Positions 52,691 through 61,600 of a stretch of DNA of 64,000 nucleotides are shown here, one piece after another. The position numbers and the translations under genes were made by a program. The notes under the pieces are model-generated. The model saw only the letters and a list, made by a program, of their open reading frames with translations. It did no database searches and had not been told where the DNA came from. The stretch lies in NCBI GenBank assembly GCA_903632075.3, contig CAHIKZ030005201.1, forward strand, positions 22,501 through 86,500, written 5' to 3'. This stretch comes from Acanthosepion pharaonis. Lineage: Eukaryota > Mollusca > Cephalopoda > Sepiida > Sepiidae. The stretch's first letter is position 1. Each line of letters opens with the position of its first letter.

Positions 52691-55600
52691 AAAAAACATT
52701 TTTATCTATAATTTAAAAAAAGACATGCCCTCTTGGCTGGGATCTCAGAATATGCTGACTGCACCTCTGCAGAGGATTAAGAATTCCCCCCCTCAATAAA
52801 TAGGTTTTGAGGAGTGTGGTACCACCTTTTAATTGCTGTTGTTCCCTGGACCACCCTGACCCAGTGTGGTAGCACCTGTTAGGGTCCCAGCTATGGGCAA
52901 ATAGTTAACCCCCAAACTGGGGTCAAAATGCTATGAAAGTGTAAAAATAGATTTTTATAGTAAAAATGCCAGCAATACATTTTTTGAAAAAAATATTACC
53001 AGTAATAAGACTCTCAACAAAAATACAACAATGAAATCTGATCTACAAATGGATTTCTTACAAAGAATACATATTCTATTCTTACGAACATATCCTAAAA
53101 ATCTTGCTAGCATTAAATAACCCATTGATGTTGATAGACTGTAAAACAAAATAAACCAAATCAAACCTAAAAAAAGACATGATTTATAATCACTTTGTGA
53201 TTTAAACTCAGTCTTCCTGGTTTTTTAATCTTTGATTTCTTGTCCAAATTTAGACTTTACTTCTGTTAGCTGTTCTGATTTATATACCTCCCCTGACACA
53301 TACTGCTAACTGGAGAAGTCTGCAACAGAGAAATTAATACGTTTTACTAAAAAGATATTTCTATATGTGGCTAGATTGAATATTTACATAAGCAGATCAA
53401 TGTCAAATGCTGTGAAGACACAATTGTAAATGCTAAAAACATCTTTTATATAACTTCTGGGATTTTATATCTAAAAGCAATATTTAATGCTTCTTCTGAG
53501 AATATTATCAGTTCTAGCAGCTGAAATACTCATTTGTTCAATAAAAAATCTATATTAGCCTTCTGAAAAATTATCATTTTAGTTCTTTTCAAACTTGCTC
53601 ATTACTAAAAGCAGATTTTTGCAGACCATCTGTAAATAGTTTTTGTTCCTTAAGGCTCCAAAGGATTCAATTGTGTATATTATTTTTCCCATAAAGCAAT
53701 GCTACTGTGTAAAATTCCAGTTATCATTTCGAATCTTGAATTAGCCACTAAGTGATTTTTTTTTTTTTTTTTTTTAATTTTTTTTTCTAATGCTTGCTGA
53801 ACTAATTAACTGATAGAAGTATTGGAAGTCATACTTTTTTTTCCACAATCTATGAGAAAGATGATATAAACTTCTATACAGTAAATTGAAATATTGTTTT
53901 CCTCACCTGACTCAAAAAAAAAAAAAAAAAAACTTAAAGAGAAAAAGTTAGGAAGGAGATTTAAATTCACTTCTTATTCCTGTATGAAATTTTACAGGTT
54001 TCATTATTCATTTAAGAAATCTTCATAAATGTTTAGAAGGTGAAGGAGTGACTTGGTTCAATAGAAGGATAATTGACTTCATTCTCTGTCCACAGACCAG
54101 TATTTGCATTCTCTTCATGGTTGTTTTTTAGTTTTTGTCTTTGATACTTTTTTTGTGTCTTAAAAGGGTTTTTAGAACAACTAGCAAATCTTACAATATG
54201 AATTCAGTTAAAAAAATAGTTTGTAATGCTTCTTTTTCTTTGTGATTGGTTTTAATGTTTTTTTGTTTTTTTTCCTTCTCTTTCTCTTGTCCAGCAAAGA
54301 AACAAAAGAATTCTGTCATTCATCCTAAAAGAAATTAATGCTTGGCACCGTCTTTTGGTTCAGTCTAACATTTTGGTGCCAAGTCTACAACTAAATCTCA
54401 ATGGTAAGTAGAAAATTTTATACAAAGTTTGTCTAAAAAATACATGCTTATTTACTGAACTATTTATATTAGGATGAAACCATTTTGAACATACATCCTT
54501 CCATAAATGTAAAATAAATTTCTTGCATAATATTTGCTTTTTTTCTTTTGTCATTCCCCACCCATTCTTTCTTTCTTTTTTTTTTTTTTTTTTTCTTATA
54601 CATTTATACACTCTGGCCAGAAAATCTGTGAAATGACTGATTTCATGTTGAAGATTATTGTGTACATCTAAGTAGACAGTAGATATCCTTCTAAAATGTC
54701 TTATTCTATGATTATGAGTTCAATTTTATAACTTTTAACTTTGATCCTTTTCTGTAATTGTAATGATGAAAAGCACCGTAAACAATTTTCTGGAAATACC
54801 TAAAAATTCTTTGCTTGTCAGAAGCAAACATTCTGATACTATTCAAATATCCTTCCAGATGCTGCAATGCCTTCTACAAAAAGTGAGAGGAAAAAAAAAA
54901 CTGTCTATCATTATGACCTGAAACCTTATTAGGAATCCTAACACTTATGGCATAGCATGGAAATGAGCTGGAAAGTAAATGACAATTTCCAAGCATACTA
55001 AACAACAACTTGTAGTAACAGATGCTAGAGAACATCCATCAAGTAAATAATATGCAATGTGCCATGGACAGCAAGTATTGAAATCTTTTATTCATAAAAT
55101 CTTGATCATTAACTCTCCGGTTGTACTAGTGCAAACTAAGCCAAAATTGTGTTTGCATAAATCAATCCCCAGATGCCATTTGACAGAGACGATCCTTAAA
55201 CAGCAATCTAATTTACAGAATATGATCTGAACAGATGAAAAGTATTTCAATCTTAATGGGCCTGACTACTACAACTACCTCTGCTATGATTTTATAACAA
55301 GAAACACAGAAAAGGATTGCTCATAAAACTGGAAATGTGGTAGAAGGATTATGGTCTGGTATGCTTTTACTGGAAGTGGTCTAATCTGTCTAGTTATTGT
55401 AAACAGAAATTTGACAGCACTCCTGAGAAGCTTGATCCCAAAGCTACTAATAGAGAGAAAAGAAAAGTTGATCTTTCAGCAAGAACAATGAGAGTTGTTT
55501 TTCTGAAAAGACAATTGTTTTGATCATTTTTCATTTGTAATGAAGTGGCTTGCTTTGTCAGCCAACCTCAATCCCATAGAAAATATTTGAAGAATAAGGG

Positions 55601-58600
55601 CAAGTGATGTCTAGACTGGCAACATCCAATATTCCACTTTTTAGGGAATTGAAATAAGCTATTATTGATGCAATGGAGAAAATTCCTCAGTTTAGTTTTT
55701 AAAATGGCAACCTTGTTTCAGTTTGTCATTTCAGGTTTTGAAGGCAAAAGGGGCAGCCATAAAATAAATTTATTGACTTTTCTGCTGTATATATAATTAT
55801 TGGATTTAGATTTTTCCTAAAAAATATTTCTTAAAAATGATGAATTCACAACTATGCAAAAAATATTTGAAAATCACTTTTATACATTTTACAAAAATCT
55901 GGGCTTTTAACTTACATAATTTCTAAATTGATATAAACAACATTCTTAATTCTTTTTTTATTTTTTTTTAGCTTTTTCATAAAATTGCAAAATAGTGTAC
56001 AATGTGATCTTGAATGCATAGTACAACCACATGTCTATTTTTATATGTAAAAGCACATTTAATTTTAGTACATTTTCATTTTGGTACATGATCCAATCTC
56101 TAGTTTACTCTATAAAAAGTGGGAAACCACTTTCATTTTGCATAATGCATCTTATTAAGATGATTTTAAAATTAATTACAATCTGGCATGAAAAAGGATA
56201 ATATAAATGAGTTTAAAAAAAAAAAAAAAAGGTGAGGATAAATATATTTTTCATCAAGTCAAGATCTAGAGTTTTGATTATACTGCTGTGGGTTCTCCAG
56301 TGACTGGGGTAGGTAGCAATTGGCTAGCTCTAACTCCTTTTGTTGAAGCATCCCTGTCAAGTGGGATAATGTGGCCAAGGCTTCACTCCCAGACATTCCT
56401 CCCAATGTAGTCCTTCCATATCTTCCTAGATCTCATTGACCAGGAACCCTGAACTCCAAGACAATCATGAAGCTCGTTGGACACGACCAAACCATCTAAG
56501 ATGATGGGTGTGCAGCACTAATGTTGTATCCTCAATACTGAGCCTTGTTAACAACTCGGATGAGGGGTTTCATACTAAGGCTTGGTGCCACAGATCCAGC
56601 AAATCATTAAGTCGTTGTTGTGGTGGAGCAGTCATTGTGGTGGAGCTGCCGCAAGATCAATACACTTGGTGCCCAAGTCTCACTGCCATGGAGCAGTGCA
56701 GATCATCCACATGCAGAGAACAATTGTCATGAGTTCTCAACAATATGTGTTTGGGTGTGAGAATAGGTAGGAGCTTTTTGAATTTCCTCTAAGCCACAGA
56801 GTACCTGTTATAGTGGCGATCTCACAACCTCCACCTGTGTAGAGCATATCTCCAAGATCACAGAAACAGGGCTCAATATCTATTTTTGAACTGTCTAAAG
56901 TGATTTGGTTAGTGAGCTTGCCATCAATAGGGTGTGCTTTGTCGCACCTTCTAGGGCAGATGTAATCTGGTAGTTCTATTAGCCTACTGGTGATGCTACT
57001 TCATTTCTTGTGCATCCAGATGTTGCATTTGGTGCACATGATCAAATTCATACCCACTCCACTGTGGCAGACAGCACAGCGAAATGTGCCAGGTTTCTGT
57101 ACCTTGTCCAGGTCAACACCAGAAATCATAAACTCTATCTTTTTCATGTTGACATGGAGCCCCTTGCTCTCCATGCCTGCCTTCCAGGTTTTCAGCTTGG
57201 TAACACATTTATCCAGAGTGTCAGCAATTAACACAAGGTTGTCACTCATGGTACACCAGTGCAGAACTAATGAGAGAGCGCATCCAACATGAGGACAAAG
57301 ATTGTGGACTAAAGATTGAGACATGATGAACACCAACACTGAACTTCCTGCTATATTGGCCATTGACTCTAACTCGACTCTGGGTATTGCAGTACATGCC
57401 CTGAACCACACAAATAGCCCAATCCTTAACTCCAAGGCTTCTCATTACCCACCAGATAACCTTTCTTGGAACATGATCAAACACCTTCTTCAAATCCATA
57501 AAGGCAAGGTAAAATTTAAAAATTAAAAGTGCGTAGTAAATTTTTAAAATATAAAACTGTCCTAGATAAATTGTTTAGATGATTGAATTCATTCTTTTTT
57601 ATAAACTACCAACTGTGTATAAAAAAGGTTGGAGAAGAGGTTAACCAAATGTAATGTTATAACAAAACTGAACTCATTTTTCCTGTTGTTTATTTGAACA
57701 ACTCTTGGAATGATGATTTAAATCAAAAGTAGTATATTTACAGGCAGTATGGATCAAGTTTTATTTTGTTTAAAAGAAATCACATTAAGAAATTACAGAT
57801 ATAATAATTTAACTATGTTATCTTGAATAAGAGAAATGATGTAATTTTGATTGTAGTATAAGTAAAGAAAACACATTAGTTTCAGAAGTTTCTGTCTATA
57901 ACAACCAAGGCTAAATTTTGACTTCTAAATTCATTTTCATTTTACATGTGAGAAATAGTAGTTTTAAATGTTTCATCTCTTAAATATGCAAGGTTTAATA
58001 TTTGCTTTCAACCCAGTAAATCACTGTTAAACATTAATCATCTGTTGCAATATATATGTTAATGTTTTTTTTAATTTATACTCTTTTGTCCTAAAATTAT
58101 TCTTCAAGGAATAAAACTTTATATATATTTAAGCTAAAAGTATCAGTAAATCAATGAGCAGTAAATTTTACTTTTTAACAAAAATCCATTGCATTTAACT
58201 CATTTGACATTGCTGCATTTGGCTTTTATTTTCACTCTAACTTTAATGAATGTATTTCATTAAAACCAAATTGTAAATAGGATTTCATAGACAAGAGAAA
58301 GGGTTGACTAAGGTTTGTATTTATCTTCAAAGACATGTATCTCTGTTTTAAGTTTTCTGAAAATACAACTGACACTGACAGGAATTATGTTGCTGACCAG
58401 TGTCATTTAAAGAGCCTTACACTTAATCTAATTAGGTTTTCCTAGTATCACTAAGCTCCTAATGCTAATCATTTTAATGCCTGGCATATTTAAGCCTTGT
58501 TCATTACAAGCACAAGTTTTTAAATAATATTGGTTCAGCTTCTGGATCTTTCTTCTCCCAACTTTATAAGAAAAACTAAATTCTTACCAGTCAGCCTTCC

Positions 58601-61600
58601 TGTTCTCTATTTTGGTTTTTACTAAGTTTTGTCAAGTACAAAAGTTTAACTCCCAACTATGGTCAATGATAAGAGTTTACTGGTTTTTGCTCTGTAGTGA
58701 GATTGGCCATGAAGTTGTAACTGAAAAATTTATTTCTCGTCTGCTTGCTGACTATTGATTTTTGTGCAAATCTTTATAATAAAGGCATGAACTCAATTTC
58801 CCTATATTCTATTGCACTGGTTATTTTAATGTAATTGCTTGATAAGATTTAGAATTTAAGAGTGTCTTTCTTGATAAAATCTCTGTTCAGATGTTAATCT
58901 AACTTAATGGGGGCATTTTCAATATAACTTTAATAATTCATACCTCTGCCCTCATTTTAGCTTTTTGTTCTCATAAAATTTCTCATAATTTATACAAATA
59001 CAATAAATTTGTTAAGTTTTAAGAGAAAATCTTAAGTTGATTTACTTTTTTCATTTTGCTTATGATAGCTGATTCATCACTCATAAAATAAATTAATAAG
59101 GATTTTCATTTCAGTTGCTAATTTACAATTGTAGAATATCATTAACTCTTGAGTGTTTTGCTTTTCTTACAAAAAATGCATGTTGCACAATCTTAAATAG
59201 TTTCACCAATACTAGAAGTGTTGTCATTCTTATTACAAAACCTTGGAAAACTAATGATTTTCATTCTTGCAACAAAATGAGCCCAAATCTTTCCTTAAGT
59301 TCTGAACTCTGTAGGCAGCAGATTCAACTTTGAAAGAGAGACATTAACAACTAAAGCACTATTCAATCTGGCAGAAGGGATTTGCATTTTGATAAACTGA
59401 CATTTGTTACATCAGTTTAAAACGTTTAGAATTGGCCATTTTCAAGATGACCTCAAATTTTCTCTCAAATATTGATAAATATGAGTAAGAAATAGTCAGC
59501 TGGTCAAAATTGATTTATTTTTCTTTTCTTTAAAAAAAAAAAACAAATACTCTAACATGTAAAGAAAGATAAATTTTATTTCCATAGTGACTACCTGTTC
59601 ATTGTGAATTTGAAATCTAATTTGCTAAGTATACCATTATGTTATGAGTATGTTGATAGAGAAAAATCGAAATCTTTATAGTTTTTCCTGTCCTTGAGAT
59701 CTAAAATATCAATTGTTTCCATGCCTATCTGGCATCATTGTCTTTTAATTGATTTGGCTTTTTTTGAAAGATGAATTTTCAATTGTGACTTTCTTGTTTC
59801 AGAACATCTTTGTTTCTTTCAAAGCAGTCAACCTTCAAACCAGCAGCAACAGCAAGATGGTAAAGATGACAACAAAAAGGACCCAGATAAAGGTCAGTAA
59901 ACATTTTGAGTGTTCCAATATTTACACCTAGTGCATCTTGTCTTCTTTGTTGTTAACACACTATATAATGTATGTGTGTGAATTGGGATCAAGTATAGAA
60001 TTGAATCCAACAGAATGATAGGATAAGAAACAGATAGGAAAACATTTATAAATTTAACATGTTTCACTTTTATTAAAGCTTGATCAGAAAGTGAAATATG
60101 GAGAAAAGAATTCTGGTATTTTTATTTTTGTGTTTGTTTTTCATTAGATAAGAAAACCTCACATGCCAAGCAGCATTCGTGTGTATATGAATCATAATTC
60201 TAGTTTGTCTATGTGAGTTTTGGATGATAGTATATAGTGTGGTGGTTTTTTGCATGTTGAGGACGTTTTTTGTGAGGGTGAAAGAATTTGTTACACTGGT
60301 TGCAGTTAGACACATCATGGATTCTTTAAGTATAGATTTTATAAAAGTTGGGGATATAATATGTGTTTATAGATAGCAAAATATTTATTAGAACTCCTAA
60401 GTATTTCCTGCATAATGAATTATGTTCTTTCATAATTAGGGTGGCATTTATAAAATTGAAATTATGGCCTGTTTTTGTTTCTGTGTATTACAAGCGAGTT
60501 TAAAGCGTTGTCCCAACATAGGTCTCTCTTATGTTTGTAGGTGCAGGCTTTTAGATTTCTAGATGTTACACCAATGTAGCTCTTCCTGCATCTGATGTAG
60601 TGTTGGATTTATATTTCTTACTAAAGCGAGATATATATATAAAATTGAATATTGCTGAGCTATGAAAGCTTTTTGTGGCTGAGCATGCCAGGCTAGGTGC
60701 TGATTCCCCCTGTAAGCAACTATGTTGGAAGGCACATATTTTTTATTAAGATTTTCAAATACACAGATGTAAATTTACAATGCTAAAAAAGGGGTGGGGG
60801 CTAATCAAATGTGTGTCCACTAAATATGAGAATTTTTAATACCATGCAATTATAATTTAAAAAAAAATAAAAATAAAAGACATTTGGTTGGGCAAAAATA
60901 AAACAAATTGGTATGGTAATAATTTTTTAAAAACTGTCAATATTTTTTACCAAAAAATAGAGAGTGGGAGAGCAGTTTATTAAAAAAAAAACTCATGATG
61001 TTAAGATGTTAAACACTTAAGAAAAATAATTTAAAGTGATAGATTTTAAACATTAAAGCAATTGCTTTCTTGTTAAAATGTAATACAAATCCCCTACAAA
61101 ATGTTAAGTTCAGTCTTTTTAATACACCATTATTATTTGAAAAAAAGAAATAAGTGACATAAATAATTAAAAATGTCTAAAAAAAAAAACAAAAAAAAAC
61201 ACAATCTATGAATGCTAATAATATTCCAAAGCTAACTTTACCCAACTATTTCAGCAACAGTTCACTGGCATTTTGCCTGCTTACCTTCATGTTCAAAGTT
61301 CAAATTAGAATAGAATTAATTTAATATATATTTTTTTGGTTTGCTTTCATGTGATAAAACAAATCAAGAAACAAAAAAGTGACATTAGCTTTTATATAAG
61401 ATTCTGATCAGAAAAAAATGCTTTATATTAGAAATTTAAGGACTTCTTTTTTTCTTGAACACTTTGTAGCAATTAGAGTTTATTAATGGTTTGAAATCAG
61501 CATATGTGATTCTGAATTCCTAGAAATTGAGCAGAAATGGATAGAATGAAATAAAACAATACTAATGAATTCAGAAATTGTCTATAATCTTTTGATAAAA

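Larger units (their letters stand above)
51890..54294 (+). other. SPG7: End of SPG7 intron 1
   Basis: No gene was recognised apart from the acceptor of exon 2. Includes a GC-raised block at 52715-52925 and T runs near 53758. Confidence 0.4.
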
